Positions 1 to 12,723 of a DNA stretch of 64,000 bases are shown here, in pieces. Within the stretch, counting starts at the first letter, position 1. Every line of letters begins with the position of its first letter. Origin of the DNA: Motacilla alba alba (taxonomy: Eukaryota; Chordata; Aves; Passeriformes; Motacillidae); the NCBI RefSeq assembly GCF_015832195.1, contig NC_052046.1:24004518-24068517 (forward strand). The letters are read 5' to 3'. A program made the position numbers and the translations under genes. Below the pieces are notes generated by a model. That model saw only the letters and a program-made list of their open reading frames with translations. It was not told where the DNA came from and did no database searches.

Positions 1-533
1 TCCCTTTGGGACTTACGTTCCAGGATTCCTAATTTCTGTTATTTTGGTTTCACTTGCTTGATGTTTGGCAGTGTCATTGTTCTGTTGCTACTAGAATATA
101 AATTAAAATACCACAAGCACCAGATCTCCTATAGTATGATCCATAGCAGAGGCCACAAATCAATATTTCAAGTTCAAATGGCAAAATTAATAACTTTATG
201 TGAAGCAGTTATGAAGCTTGCCTGGAGATCTGAATCTGATAGAACAGAATGTACAGAACTATGATTGTTTATTCCTTTTCTAACCTAAAGATAGGGCTAT
301 TAACTTATTATTACTGTGAGAATGTTTCATAATTTTTTGTTTGTTTCTGGTCTTCCTTTTAGTCACAGGATCAACCTGAAGGAAGTGGAAGTCATTTATA
401 CTCTTTTTTATGCCTATTTTAACACTGGAGACATTTAGTTGCCTGCATGTTTCTAGATTTTGCAAACATTATTGTACAGTCACTTCTTCTTCCATCACTG
501 TGGAATCCAATTTGATTCAGACTGTTCATTTCT

Positions 534-557
534 AAAAAAAAAAAAAAAAAAAAAAAA
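534..557 (+). repeat. Poly-A tract, 24 A
   Basis: Uninterrupted run of 24 A residues. No recognisable retrotransposon body lies immediately upstream, so I treat it as a mononucleotide repeat rather than the tail of an insertion. Confidence 0.95.
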
Positions 558-3500
558 GGAAAAATGGCAGTCATGAGAAACATATTCACAGTTAGGATTT
601 AACTTCTAATTTCTTTTACTGGAAAGGAGAACCAGAATAGATTAACTGGAGTTATTGGAATTTTCTGGATGCTACATCTTCAGCTTTTCAAATTGCAAAA
701 ACTGGAAAAGCCACTTTTTGAGGCCATTTTTATAAGATTTATTCTAATTATTAATACCAATGTAATCAAAACTATATTTTTAATGATGTTGTTTCAGACT
801 TGATTTTGAATCTTTTCTGGCTATCTGTCTAGAAGGTTACTCATCACAAAGAATTTAATATAAAAAATGCCAAACCAGTATCTTGCTCAATGAATAGTTG
901 GATGGTAACCTGAAACTGTGTAGCAAAATTATTCTTGTTTTCCTTTTAGAATGATAAGGGTAATTTTCCAGCACAGCAGTGGCTGCAGAGTTCTGCTCTT
1001 TCTTGTATCCTTAGCAACACATCCTGTTCCCTGTTTCAGACAGTTCAGTGTAATATAAATGTACCACATCCTTTCTGCAGGGGTATGTATCACCAATTCC
1101 TATCACCCAGTACGCAAAAGCAGGGAGCAGTTAAAGAGTTCATCAGGAATAGATGTCATTTAGGAGGCCAAGTGGTGTCATAAGTCCAGCAGATATTGTT
1201 TAGAGCTACAGTTCAACATGAAAAACTTATGTCCAAGTCTTGTCTCTGATACAGACAGCTTCATTATAAACTACAATATAGGACCATAATTAAAATGTCA
1301 AACAGATTTTAAAATTACTGTTTTGCTGGGGTTTATTTTGACATTTTGAAAATTTTAGGGGAAAGTAATTCACAAAACTCAGGATCAGTCACAAAAACAT
1401 TAGCAAGACAGAGCTACCATTAGCTTCCAGGAAAATATGCAAGATTAGTATCGCATTCAAATTTATATGAATATACAGAATGCAAAAGGGGAGTAATATT
1501 GATTTAAAAGATACTAAAAATACTAGATTTTTTCATCACTTCATACAGAGCTATCATTTTCAGTGAGAAAAATTCCATCATTATCTCAAGTGAAGGAGAG
1601 GTAATTTATTGTTAATTTTATCTCAAGCAAAATCTCACTGATATTCTTTGAACAGTTATAAAACCAAATATGGAAACTTGCAGAGTACTACTATAGGTGT
1701 TATTGCTAGTACATGAAATCAAAATGAAAACCTGTGTATTACATTAAGAGACAAGAGTTGAAAAGGCAAAGTTTTACTTTCTTGATATTGTCAGTTCTAG
1801 GCAAATCTTGTAATTTTTTATGTCTATATAATTGAGAACAAAAGCTAAGTAATTGCACTGGATTTTTCAGCTCATAACAATTAGACTACAGCAAAACTTT
1901 CTTCACTGATATGTTTCTTGGTGTGTTTATGGTATTCAGCTTTTGCCCTATCTCACAGCTCTTCATCAAGGCAATCTGTGGTACACCTCCTCAGAGCAAA
2001 ATCACTTCTGAGCACCAGATAACACTGCCATTTAGAGATGTGTTTTTTGGAAAGGTGGGAGAGAAAGCCTTAAGGATTACTGCATTTTTCTTCCCACACA
2101 ATTAGGCTTCCATGAATCAGACCTATCTTTCTACACACGAGCAGAATGAAACTCTACCGTGACAGTTAATTGTATATCTCTGAAGCTGAAGAACTATGGG
2201 GAACATCTCTCCATTGCAGAGCTTGTTCACATTTATTCCATTTCTGATAACAAACATAAGTTAGAACTCCAGTATTTCAGATTACAGAACTATCTCACAA
2301 CCCTTTTTTAAAGAAAACAAAATAGCTCTGACTACCCAGCTCTTGTCAACTGACCTTACATAGTTATCCAGTCAAGGTTAATTTGCTAGGGGATATCTGA
2401 AGATGCTGTAATGACAAAAAGAAAAACCACAAATGAGTTTGAAAAAAGTTGGTTTTAAGTACATTCTGTAGTTGATCAGTTCAGACCAGCAACATAACTC
2501 AAAAATTCTTGGACTACTCTAGTGTTTAATCACCCTGATTCACAAAAAGCCATATTTGAATAGACATCCTGGTCTTTTCACCTTTAGAAACCTATTTCTG
2601 CAGGAGTTCCCCCAAGAAATCAAAAATGCCTATGCAAAACAAAAATAATACCAAGACAAAACTACAAAAAAACCCAAACAAAAAACATAGATAAAGATAA
2701 TAAAAAGCCATAGAACTGTATTTTGGATAGTTACATTTTTTAAACTTTCCCTGGCTTCTTCCAAAATCTCTTTCCCCTCCACCTAAATCCATCTATGGTT
2801 ACATGAAGCACAATCAGACCTAACATAGAAGGTCTCCTGTCTGTGAGTTGAAGGCATTCTGTTAGATAGACTGATATTGTCATCAGTTAACCTGACCAGT
2901 TCTTTCAAAAACTTTCTTCCACCCTAGTCCTGTAATAGGGTCCAATGACCCCATAAGTCCTGAAAATAGCGACCTCTCCTATCTGTGAAGAACCTGACAG
3001 ACCATTTCTTCTTATTGTTGCCATCATTGTTATCTGGAATCCTCAAAATTATATGTGACATTTAAAAAGTTCGTACTGATATTTCCTTTTCAATATGAAT
3101 TAAAAGAGATCCCTCATAAAACACAATATCCCTTGAAAGAGGGATTCTGATTATCTGGAATTTAAAAACATATTCAAGTCATATAGACTTTCCTTTGTTG
3201 CATGCTTGAAGAATAGTTTTTAAATATAGTTATAAGTATATGAAAATTCATGTCATAAACAAAATTTTAAAAAATAAAGGAAATAGCCCAGAGAGCAAAC
3301 CTAATGAAGATATAGGACCTTTCTGTGAAGTGGTGTTAAAAATGCATTCATTCTTTGAATGATACTATCTAATTGCAATCCATTTTCACATGGAAGTATA
3401 TCCAAAGAAAGAGCATACAATAAAACACTTGCTAGATGAAGTACTTGTAACAGGAAGACAATTCTGCCATTGCATAGACTTGAGTTAGCAGAAGAATAAA

Positions 3501-5160
3501 CACATTAATTACCCCAATTTCTTTACATCATTAAACAAGTTAACATAAATGCATATTTGATGAAGCAGTAATGGAAAATGTACAGAAACATTTCCACAAA
3601 ATGCAAAATCAGAAAATTAACACCTTAGTGAAAAAGTCAGAGAGTTTTACAAGGCATATTTAAAACTCTATTTAAGAAGTTCATTATATTCAAATGAAGT
3701 CTACTGATCAGACAGCTTTTCTCTCTTTTTCTAGATAAAGTTGAAAAACATGCATGATTGAGTAAGTATAGCTAAGAAAGATGGTAGAAAAGAACATCCA
3801 TTAAAAAGGAGCAATGAAAGGACATGGATAGCTTTTCCAAATGCTCTTTGTTCACAGCAGATTAAATGCACCAGAATACAAAAGCCAGAATACAATATCA
3901 CAAAATATAAATTCTTTATGGTTTTAAAAAGTTTGGGGGGCGGGGGCTCTACTGAAATGCTTTTTGTCATAAGGAGCAGGCAAGCTGTGTACTCACAGTG
4001 GTTTTTCTGTGTAGTTGCATTCAGGATGGCCTACTGACAATTATCCACTAGAGACTAAATTTAAGGAAAAAGCATCTCTGACACACTATTCATTACAGCT
4101 GTTGGTGTAGCAATCTAAACTGGGGACAGAAGAGAATATGCTCAAGAGCCTTGTTTCATCCCATGATATATTACACAAATCTTGCCACCTTAGCATGGGA
4201 CAGTGGAAGACCACAACAAAAAGCTGACTACAATAAAAAACTAACCACAAGATAGCACATAAAACTAGACTATTACAAACTGATCAAAGATTTTAAATAG
4301 TGATAATTCTTACACATCTTTTGTATATTGCAACTGCAAGACACTATTTATCTTCTTCAAAATACTTTCCAGTACTCCAAAAATATTTAGGTAAGAACTA
4401 AAAGAATATCTGGCGATCAAATAAATTATTATGTCCCCCGCACAACAAATTCAGAGAACATTGTATTTGAGCAGACCTATTGCAGTGTACAAATACAATG
4501 TATGCTCATTCAAATCAAATATCAATGGATGAACTAACAAGCGATGCAGACCCTCCTGCATATACATGTTGTAATAGGGGATCTGGGGAAAAATGCCTCG
4601 TTGTATTCAGTATGCCAACTTTCAAAAGCCATAGAAATGTCTAAAACTTTGCATTGCATCTTTTTCTTGTTATTACTTTTCACATGATAACAGGTTGCTA
4701 TTGGGACATTAAAGAGGATCACCTTATACCTGAAAAGTTAGATGTCTTACTGCAACAGACTATTTGGAGAATTAGCATTCATCTCATAAAGGTGCATTTT
4801 AGTCTTCCTACAGACAAGAGGGAAAAAGGTCTCACAGTTGTAATGGTACAAAGAATGGCTAGCATGTTTGTAAATTCATTGTGGAAGAGATAAATAGTAA
4901 TAATATGAACAGTAGTTAGATCCATGATGTATTTTTGGGTCATATAGAATGGTATTTCCACTGGGAATGAGTTCATTCTTTGGTACAGTTCATGGGAGAA
5001 TATTCTAAAGTGGAAAATCCTTCTGCTATTTCCTCAAGGATTCAAATTTACTGTCAATTATTTCAAAGAACCAATTTCTATTAAGGAAACAAATCAGCCG
5101 AATTACAGAACCAATAGAAAAGATACAATGTTTGCTTAATGAAGACAGCAGAAAAAAAAA

Positions 5161-5212
5161 ATCTGAAAAAAAAAGAGTAAAAGAGTAAAATCTGAAAAAA
5201 AAAGAGTAAAAG
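5161..5212 (+). repeat. 29-bp tandem duplication
   Basis: An A-rich unit beginning ATCTGAAAAAAAAAGAGT at 5161 is repeated at 5190. The second copy is about 23 bp long before it diverges. It looks like a simple local duplication of low-complexity sequence. Confidence 0.9.
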
Positions 5213-5999
5213 CTAATTGTTCATTCTGCATTTTCTGCTATGGTGGCATCATATCACAGGCAAGTTTACTGATATGTATGATGTGCTATGGGTAGACTTC
5301 CTGAATGGACTGTATTGTTTTGAGAATTCTAAGAAAAATGATGCTATTTATGAAACACACTAAAGACAGCACATTCTTCTTCTATCCATGTAGCATGAAA
5401 TTTGCTCTATAGATATCTGAAGCAAGGATGTGAGAACTGGTGTTCTGGAATTGGTCTTTACACATCCATCAAATTTGTGGTATGACTTCATTGTGATGAA
5501 CACCAGTTCCTTATGAACTACTTTTGTCTTTCTCTTATGACAAAGTTGTGCCATGGCCTTGTTTTGAGTGAAATATGAAGTGAGAACAAATGAGTATAAC
5601 AAGCCCCAGCAAGCAGGCACTAAGTTTAATGAGCAACAAACAATAGATAAAGTATATGCAAAGGTATGTAGAAAAATCATCAGGGACTGTCTTGATGGTG
5701 GTCTCTAGCAGATATCCAACACCACAAGTATGCCCAGATAGAGGAATGGTAACACAGAGAAGCTAAGCTGTTGCCCACGCTAAGACTCATCAGAGAGAGG
5801 GTCACATTCCCTGAAGCTCAGCTGAACCACCTAGTCAGAGTGGGAAATGGGGAAGGTCTAATTTGATGATATATGCCTGTGTGTGAATATGAATGAGAGA
5901 GTCTTCCTGACATCACCTTTCACCCACCTAATAATTTAACAGTGTCATATTGTTTGGTTTGCACCACCTCTTTTTGCACCATTTTTCCACAGCATCACC

Positions 6000-6029
6000 A
6001 AGATTCAACAAATCAAGATTCAACAAATT
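6000..6029 (+). repeat. 15-bp tandem duplication
   Basis: The unit AAGATTCAACAAATC occurs at 6000-6014 and again, with a changed last base, at 6015-6029. It lies about 50 bp outside the 3' end of the antisense CR1 that follows. Confidence 0.9.
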
Positions 6030-6082
6030 AGAAGGAAGGGCCACTACTAGACTCAGGCTGCTCTGAAGTTTTCCATTAAACA

Positions 6083-6967
6083 AAATCACAGGATCCTGAA
6101 GGTTGGAAAAGAACTTCATCTAGTCCAGCCATCAACCCACCCATTACAATCACCCCTGAACCATGTCCCCAAGTGTCACAATCAGATATCTTTTGAACAT
6201 TCACAGAGATGGTGACTCTACCACCTACCTAAGCAACCTATTCCAGTGCCTAACTACTCTTTCAGTGAACATTTTTTTCCAATATTTAGTCTGAACCTCC
6301 CCTAATGCAATTTAGGAGTGTTTCTTCTCATCTTTTCACTTGAAACATGGCAGCAGAGACTGACACTCACCTTGCTATAACCTCCTTTCAGGTAGTTGTA
6401 GAGAGTGATAAGGTCCGCTCTTGACCCTCCTCTTCTCAAGACTACACAATCCAAGATTCCCAAGTGAGGATCCCGAAACTTTGAAGTGAGGGTCCCAAAA
6501 CCAAACACAGGATTTGAGGTGTGGCCTCACCAGTACCCAGTACAGGAGGACAATCCCTGCTCTGCTCCTGCTGGCCACACTATTGCTGGCACAGGCCAGG
6601 ATGCCATTGGCCTTCTTGGCCACTTGGGCACACCCTGGCTCATGTTCAGCTGCTGTCACCAGCACCCCCAGGTCCCTTCCGGCCCCGGCCTGTGGCACTG
6701 CCTGGGGTTGTTGTGACCCAAGGGCAGGACCCAGCACTGGGCCTCAGCCCATGATCCAGCCTGTCCAGATCCCTCTGCAGAGTCCTCCTGCCCTCCAGCA
6801 GATCAGCGCTCCCACCTAGCTTGGTGTCATCTATGAATTGATCAAGTGTGTGCTCAATTTCTACACCGACATCATTGATATAGTTGTTTAAAAGGACTGG
6901 TACCTGTACTGAGCCCTTGGGAACCCCACAAGTGACCAGTCACCAGCTGGATTTAGTTCCACTTGCC
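6083..6967 (-). mobile_element. CR1 LINE, 3' half (reverse transcriptase C-terminus and 3' end), antisense
   Basis: CR1 is the main non-LTR retrotransposon of birds. Elements are usually 5'-truncated and have no poly-A tail. Read on the minus strand, this copy starts at the reverse transcriptase active-site region near 6830, where the expected F/Y-A-D-D reads as FIDD followed by TKLGGS. It continues through [18 protein letters not shown] and RPHL segments and a LFSLEKRR-like piece (here LCSLEKRR), and ends in the CR1 3' untranslated sequence near 6083. The longest surviving open piece is 120 codons (6375-6737). Frameshifts and stops elsewhere show it is inactive. Plus-strand open frames at 6486-6819 are antisense shadows of it. 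The family call is firm; the subfamily is not determined. Confidence 0.93.
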
Positions 6968-8206
6968 AAAAAAAACCTATCAATCTATATTCATAAACAA
7001 ACAACACACCTCAATTTTGGACATAAAAAACCTGTCTAGCATCTACATATTTGCTTTCCTTGTATAACTGTGTACTATCATATTAGTTACACAAGTAACC
7101 TTAGTGACTTATGACAGGTCTGGAAGAAAAAAAATGTTTACTTTGTGTTTTGTTACACAAACATAAAGCAATAAAACTTCATCTCAATTTCCTCCACATC
7201 TTATTCATAATAAGGGCTGTGTTTATGCTGTTTCAGTGACTTTCGTATTCTCCAAAAAATTCATGTGTTATAGAGGAAAGAAAATTGTCAACAAATTGCG
7301 GTAAAGTAAGTTAAGATCCAAAGAGATGGGGAGCATTAATCAACTGCTATTCATGGCAGTAAGTAAAAGTGACCATCAGCTCCTTCCAGCTTAAATGGGA
7401 AGTAATAAAAAGCATTCTCAAGCTTCCATGCATTCTCCACTGTCTATATAAAAAAACTAAAGAGAAGATTTTGTTGAATGAGAAGTCATCTCCTCTTTGG
7501 AAACCCAGAGTGCTTATACCATGCAGATGTTTGCACAGCATACAAAATCCTAAATTAAATCTGAGAAAGACATTTTACGCATTCTGGGAAGAGCAATATA
7601 CATGAGTATTTCCTGTGAAATCTATTACTGTTTCAGTCAACTTTCTCACTGAAAAATAAAAATGATAATTTAATTCTACTGAAAAAAGTGTCTCATATTG
7701 GTATATAATTATTTTTTTTGCTCCATATACACAGATACTGAAATAGTAAAATACATTACAGGTTTCATGTGATCCAAAGTCAGTCTTGTGTAGTTATAAG
7801 TCTAAAATAAAAACTGACTTTTTTGGTTTATTTTCTTATTATGTTCCTGAAGTTAAAATTTTCTCTTTCATGATAATTTTGCTGTATGGTATGAAATGTT
7901 GTTATGTCCAGTATGACATTTAGAAATATTCTGGTCTCAAGTATCACATTACTGCTGTTGATGAACTGTGAGGAGTGCATAAGAAATCAAATTCAGAACC
8001 TGAGATTCTTCCTCCAGATATTCATTTTAAAAATACATTATTGTGCTTCTGTGATTTGTGATGCTGCCTATGAGGGTAGGTTGCATCTTCCTAAAAGCTC
8101 TAAGGTCATCAGAATCAATGAAAAACTAGAAACACAGTAATGCCTGATTACTAAGAAGTCACCTAAAGCAAAGATTAACAAGTAAAATGGGATTTATGGA
8201 GGAGGG
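6968..8206. other. Unannotated AT-rich DNA
   Basis: No gene, RNA or transposon recognised. Open frames are short (up to 78 codons) and look random. Confidence 0.55.
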
Positions 8207-8400
8207 TACAGGAGACCTTGTAGGCTTCCAGAACACACAAGAGAGCTGGAGAAAGACTTTTTTTGCAATGTCACATAGTGATAGAACAAAGGATAATGGC
8301 TTTAAATTGTAAGAAAGTTGGTTTAGACTAGAGACGTAAGGAGAAACTCTTCACTGTGATTATCGCAGGGCACTGCCAACAGATTGCCCCAAAACATTTG
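8207..8400 (+). mobile_element. CR1 LINE fragment, sense, end of ORF2
   Basis: The plus strand matches the part of CR1 just upstream of the 3' end: the segments encoding the LRGDL-like and KGA-like motifs, then the stretch corresponding to FRL-IRK-FFT and the residues leading to HW-RLP. Similarity fades near 8400, before the terminal 3' sequence is reached. The copy is diverged and has frameshifts. The next CR1 piece at 8689 repeats part of the same consensus region, so the two are probably not one element split by an insertion. Confidence 0.8.
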
Positions 8401-8688
8401 GAAAATCTGAAGGAATGGAAGAAAAGTTCAATCTGCCCACAAAAATACTAAGGAAAATACTTTGAAGAATCAAAAATCTTCTCAAATATTTTCATATCCA
8501 AAGTAGATTTTAAATCATGGATATGCCTGAAAAGAACTGAACTGCTTTGACCTTCTAAATCAGTGTGTTCCTGCTTTACCCTAAGCCACTCATTTATTTT
8601 TTTAAATGGCTACATACCCTTTTGACTCCAAAAATTAAAAGCTTTATTTCTCATTGCATGTTGAGATATTATTTTAGTTCCAACTGGG

Positions 8689-8905
8689 AGATTTCAGTTA
8701 GGCATTGAGAAGAATTTATTCACAGGAAGGGTTTAGATATTGGAATGGGCTGCCTTGGTTGGTGGTGGAATCATCATCCTAGGAGTATTTAAGGAAAGAT
8801 GGCATATGGCACTGAGGGCCGTGGTCTGAGTGTTTGGTCATTGGGTGGACTCAATTATGTTGGAGGTCTTTTCCAACCTAATTGTTTCTGTGACTCTTTG
8901 TGATT
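8689..8905 (+). mobile_element. CR1 LINE 3' end, sense
   Basis: Diagnostic blocks appear in order: the FFT-RV segment (TTTATTCACAGGAAGGGT), TGGAATGGGCTGCC, GGTGGTGGAATCA and GAGTATTTAAG. These are followed by the CR1 3' untranslated end with GGTCTTTTCCAACC. It closes in a degenerate copy of the terminal octamer-like repeat (TTTCTGTGACTCTTTGTGATT region). It is a typical heavily 5'-truncated CR1 of about 217 bp. Confidence 0.92.
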
Positions 8906-9699
8906 AGTGCATCTTTCCATTTACAAGGGGACTAAGCATCCTGAACTTGGAAGGACAACATACTATTTAAAAGAAAAATAACACATAAGATTGCTTCTCA
9001 CTGCTTTGGAGTTAAATAAACAGTTGTTCTGGACAAATATGAACCAAACAGGCAAATTCATTACCTCTGTTCATCTGAAAATCAATTCATGTTTTTACTT
9101 AAGACATGAAGTTCTGGATTCAGCAGATCATGTTCTGAACAACAATCTTTATATTAGCTTTGTACCACAAGTGAGTTCATCCTACCTAATACTGACATAT
9201 ACATTTGCATTTATACTGGTTGTGTAAGTTTTCTTTACTGTTAACTAAGGTGAGGCAGGGACAACTGTGATGTGATTCCTCCTGTTTCTCACAGACCCTT
9301 GTCCTAGGATGTAGTGATTCCCACCCTAGATATATCTGATTCTCCCTCCATTAGGTATTAAGGGAACTCAGAAAACTAGATTAGACTGACTGAGGTCTGG
9401 TGAGATCATCATCAGGTATGGATTAGTGAATCAGGGACCACACAAATGTGTGTTTCTACAACTAATTTAAAAGTTGGTGAGCACTTACCCCATGCCATAT
9501 TTTGTTGAAGATTCTAGCAGAAACAGGATGCTTTAACAAATGACAGAAATAGGTAAACTTGATAATAATACACTGGTATGCTTTGAATTTTGTGTTCTTG
9601 AAATGCTTGGTTGCCAAACTATGCAATTATATTTGTACCAGACCTTCAAAACATCATTTTGTTTGGAGATGTCTGTCCATGAGAGCTAATACCTCCTTA
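8906..9699. other. Unannotated spacer
   Basis: Nothing recognisable. A 78-codon plus-strand open frame at 8991-9227 has no recognisable protein features. Confidence 0.5.
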
Positions 9700-10119
9700 T
9701 GTCACTGTCATATTTTCTGAAAAATCCCTTCACCAGGTTTTCTTCTCCTGGGAAGCTGAGAAGCCTCAGAGAAAAATCAAAACAATTATTATCTGATTGC
9801 TTCTCCCTGTTTTGCCGCTTTGGAATGTGATCTGGAGATTGTTTACCAACTGGTCAATGTTTGATTGGTTTCATGTGAATTGTTTTAACTTAATGACCAA
9901 TCATGGTCAGGCTGTGTCAAGGCTCTGGAGAGTCATGAGTTTTTCATTATCATTCTTGTTAAGACTTCTGTAAGTACCCTTTCTCTATTCTTTAGTATAG
10001 TTTTAGTATCACATTTCTTAAATATAACATAATATCATAAAATAATAAATCAGCCTTCTGAGAACATAGAGTCAGATTCTCAATTCCTCCTTCATCTTGG
10101 GGACCCCACAAATACCACA
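9700..10119 (+). mobile_element. Solo LTR of an endogenous retrovirus, sense
   Basis: This 420-bp sequence matches by eye a very abundant songbird LTR type. The 5' part carries the AGGTTTTCTTCTCCTG...GAAGCTGAGAAGCCTCAGAG block. The middle has two CCAATCA-like or CAAT-like motifs. The 3' part has an AT-rich run, AATAAA at 10044-10049 and a conserved tail ending ...ACCACA. The left end may begin TGTCAC at 9700 or TGTCAT at 9706. TCCTT occurs just upstream (9694-9698) and directly downstream (10120-10124), an imperfect candidate for a target duplication because one base intervenes on the left. No internal retroviral sequence adjoins it, so it is a solo LTR. Confidence 0.82.
10044..10049 (+). terminator. 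LTR polyadenylation signal AATAAA
   Basis: Canonical AATAAA about 70 bp before the 3' end of the LTR, where the R/U5 boundary of a retroviral LTR is expected. Confidence 0.75.
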
Positions 10120-11132
10120 TCCTTCTTCTTCAGTTCAGATACAGCTAACCACTTTGCCTGCCTTTTCAGAATTTATTTTATTTTCTATTGAATCTTGACT
10201 TCATATTACTAGTAAATACATCAAAAATGAACACTTTACACATCAGAGGTTGTGTACCTAAAAAGAATCATAGTCTTATGAAATAAATAACAAGTAAACT
10301 AAAATTAAGGGCATTTGATTCTTTCAACATGAAGATACAGAAAAGCACTTTTCTGTTCAGTGATCCATAATCATGTACTAGTAGTAATAGCTGTATGGAG
10401 GTTCTCTAATTTTAAGTAGCAAGGACCTGATGTCCAACTTTTTTTCCCTAAAACTCATTGTAAAATGTCGTAAGACATAAATAATAGACCTGAAAAGATT
10501 CTTCTAGCTATCCACTTTCTTGTTGTCTGGATTTCATAAGTACTATGTAGAATTTCACATGGGAACCCTGGAAAATATTCTGAACCAACAGCCTAGTAAA
10601 GCTGCTTGGAAAAAATGGAAAAAGCAATCACTGCTACACTTTCTGTATTTTCCAGTTAGTAAAATCAAGAATTTTAATCTTAAAATGAAAGTGTACTGCA
10701 TATCCTCATATTTATACCTTCATACAATGACAAATTATTCTTGATTTTTTTCTGAACTGAGAGGGTATAACCATATCATTTCACAAATAGAATTATATTT
10801 GGTGTTCATCGTTTTTGTTTGGTTTGGGGATTTTTTTGTATTTTTGTCACTTCTGTGTAATGGAGTTGAGCAAATATGCAAATATGACTCATGACTTGCA
10901 CAATAAAGCGAGGCCCTAGCCAAAAGTTAACAAACAAATCCTAGCCAAAAAATTACACAGGACTCCCCTGGCTATGCATAAGGGAAAAGGAACAAAATTT
11001 TACCAGCTTAGTAAAAACATAGTGTTAGGATAAACAAAGATATTCTGAAGAATTATTCCTGTTGCTAAGTCACAGAGAATAAATGAACTGACCAACTAGT
11101 AATGTCTAATGTCAGAATGTCTAATTTGCACC
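10120..11132. other. Unannotated AT-rich DNA
   Basis: No gene or identifiable repeat. Short open frames only. Confidence 0.5.
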
Positions 11133-11262
11133 TTCAGTAGTTTAATCCCAGCTGATAACTATGTGCCACATGCCACCACCTCCCTCCTTCCCTCCCCCCA
11201 GCCCCCTGGAGGGATGGAGAGGAAAACTGGAAAAAGTAACCTGAAGGTTGAGATAAGAATAG

Positions 11263-11268
11263 TTTAAT
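11263..11268 (-). terminator. LTR polyadenylation signal ATTAAA
   Basis: Plus-strand TTTAAT reads ATTAAA on the minus strand, downstream of the LTR TATA box. Confidence 0.5.
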
Positions 11269-11275
11269 AATTGAA

Positions 11276-11326
11276 TTAATAATAATAACACTAATAATAA
11301 TAATAGTAGTAGTAATAGAAGTAGCG
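11276..11326 (+). repeat. Trinucleotide repeat (AAT/TAG)
   Basis: Imperfect run of AAT units changing to TAG units inside the LTR. Trinucleotide runs at this place appear to be a feature of this LTR family. Confidence 0.8.
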
Positions 11327-11447
11327 AGATAGTGGAATGATGTCCAAGACAAACAAGTGATGCACAGTGCTGTTACTCACCACCTGTTGACCAATACCCA
11401 GCCTGTTCCCAAGCAACAACTGGTCTCTTCCAGCCTACTGTCCCCAG

Positions 11448-11455
11448 TTTATATA
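11448..11455 (-). promoter_or_regulatory. LTR TATA box
   Basis: TATATAAA on the minus strand, in the middle of the LTR and upstream of the polyadenylation signal. It is the likely former retroviral core promoter. Confidence 0.65.
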
Positions 11456-11911
11456 CTGAACAGGATATTCTGTGGTGCAGAATATCCTTTTGGCCAGTTC
11501 AGGTCAATTGTTCTGATTATGGTCCTTCCCAGCTTCTTGTGCCCCTGCTCACTGGGAGAGCATGGGACAGCAAAAAGTCCTTGGCTCTGATAAGAACAGT
11601 TTAATAATATCTAACTAAAGCATCAGTGTGTTACCAACACTGTTCTCATGCAGAATTCAAAGTAAAATATAGTACCAGCAGCTGAGAAAAGAATTAACTC
11701 TATCCCAGTTGAACACTGGACAATACCTCAGAACTATATTTGCACTTGAGATAAAAACGCTTTTGTCATGTTTGCTATGGTAGGTTATACAAATACTTTA
11801 ACTAAACTACTTTATAAATCCTTACATAAACTTGAACTTTGATGGAACTATTCTGCTGTAATTTTCTACCATATTCTTGGGATCAGTATGTTATTAAATA
11901 ATTCAAACCCA

Positions 11912-12053
11912 CCCCTGGCAGTGTTGAAGACCAGGATGGGCAGAGCTTTGAGTAATCTGGTCTTGTGGTATGTGTCCCTGCCCATGGCAGGTGAGTTGGA
12001 ACTAAGTGATATTTACTATCCTTTCCAACCCAAATCATTCTAGGATTCTTTTA
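11912..12053 (+). mobile_element. CR1 LINE 3' end, sense
   Basis: Short CR1 terminus with the conserved blocks CCTGGCAGTGTTGAAGACCA, GTGTCCCTGCCCATGGCAGG, GTTGGAACTA and CTTTCCAACCCAAATCATTC. It ends near the degenerate terminal repeat TAGGATTCTTTTATACTG. It is heavily 5'-truncated, as is usual for CR1. Confidence 0.92.
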
Positions 12054-12685
12054 TACTGTATATGTGGAGAGGGTAAAAATCCCCGAATCATTTATCAGTC
12101 AGTGGAAATACAAATGTAAAACTGAAATTCAAGGTTTTATGGTTTTAGGAACCTAACATCCCACCTTCAATGAAGCCTAACACACCCAAGGCAATGCAGA
12201 TTCTCATAGTGATCTATTCTTTGAGCAAAAAGCCAATACTTACTCAAAATTTTATATAAAAACATTCAAAGTAAAAGAATTTTGGTTTCACAAATATCTT
12301 GAACAGTCATAAAAAGGAGCAGATGATGTGAAGTAACATGCTTTTCTGTTTTGCTTTCTAAAACTGCATTTGTAGCCAGTCAAATGGGATTTCATGATTG
12401 TTTGACAACATTTACATGTTTTTATTTCACAACATGTTCAGTATATAGCTATCTATATTGCTGATAGCTTTTTCAACAGTTTTGAATTCTGCATTTGAGT
12501 ACATATTCTTAAAACCATTCATTTTGTTTTGTACAGCTTAAAACTCAAAATTCTTCAGTTCTGATGTGCCACGGGACTAATATCGACATGCACAATTGTC
12601 CATTCTTTCAAAATTGGTCCTGTGAGTACTTACGTACATAATCTGATGCACAACGAATTTACTTGGACATAAGATGCATAAAAGT

Positions 12686-12723
<38 letters not shown>

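Larger units (their letters stand above)
1..6082. other. Unannotated AT-rich DNA, no gene recognised
   Basis: I see no coding exon, RNA gene or identifiable transposon here. Open frames are short (106 codons or fewer) and none resembles a known protein. The stretch contains an A24 tract, a 29-bp tandem duplication at 5161-5212 and a 15-bp tandem duplication at 6000-6029, listed separately. Old, diverged repeats could be present but cannot be recognised by eye. Confidence 0.6.
11133..11722 (-). mobile_element. Solo LTR, antisense, with TATA box and AAT/TAG repeat
   Basis: Read on the minus strand, the element begins TGTCCAGTGTTC at 11722 and carries GGGATAGAGTTAATT. It has a strong TATA box (TATATAAAC, 11448-11455) and later an ATTAAA-type polyadenylation signal (11263-11268). 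It ends in a sequence related to GCTGGGATTAAAC near 11133. A short ATT/AGT trinucleotide repeat (about 11280-11325) lies between TATA and the polyadenylation signal. The order U3-TATA-polyA-U5 is that of a retroviral LTR. A second copy of the same family, less complete, lies at 24648-24933. No clear target-site duplication is visible, and there is no internal sequence. Confidence 0.78.

Noticed and set aside
6486..6819. Overlapping plus-strand frames of 76-101 codons, Pro/Ala rich
   Set aside because: They are antisense to the CR1 reverse transcriptase fragment, which reads convincingly on the minus strand.
12688..12721. Possible regulatory or recombination signal in the GT run
   Set aside because: It is a plain dinucleotide microsatellite, and nothing around it suggests a further role.
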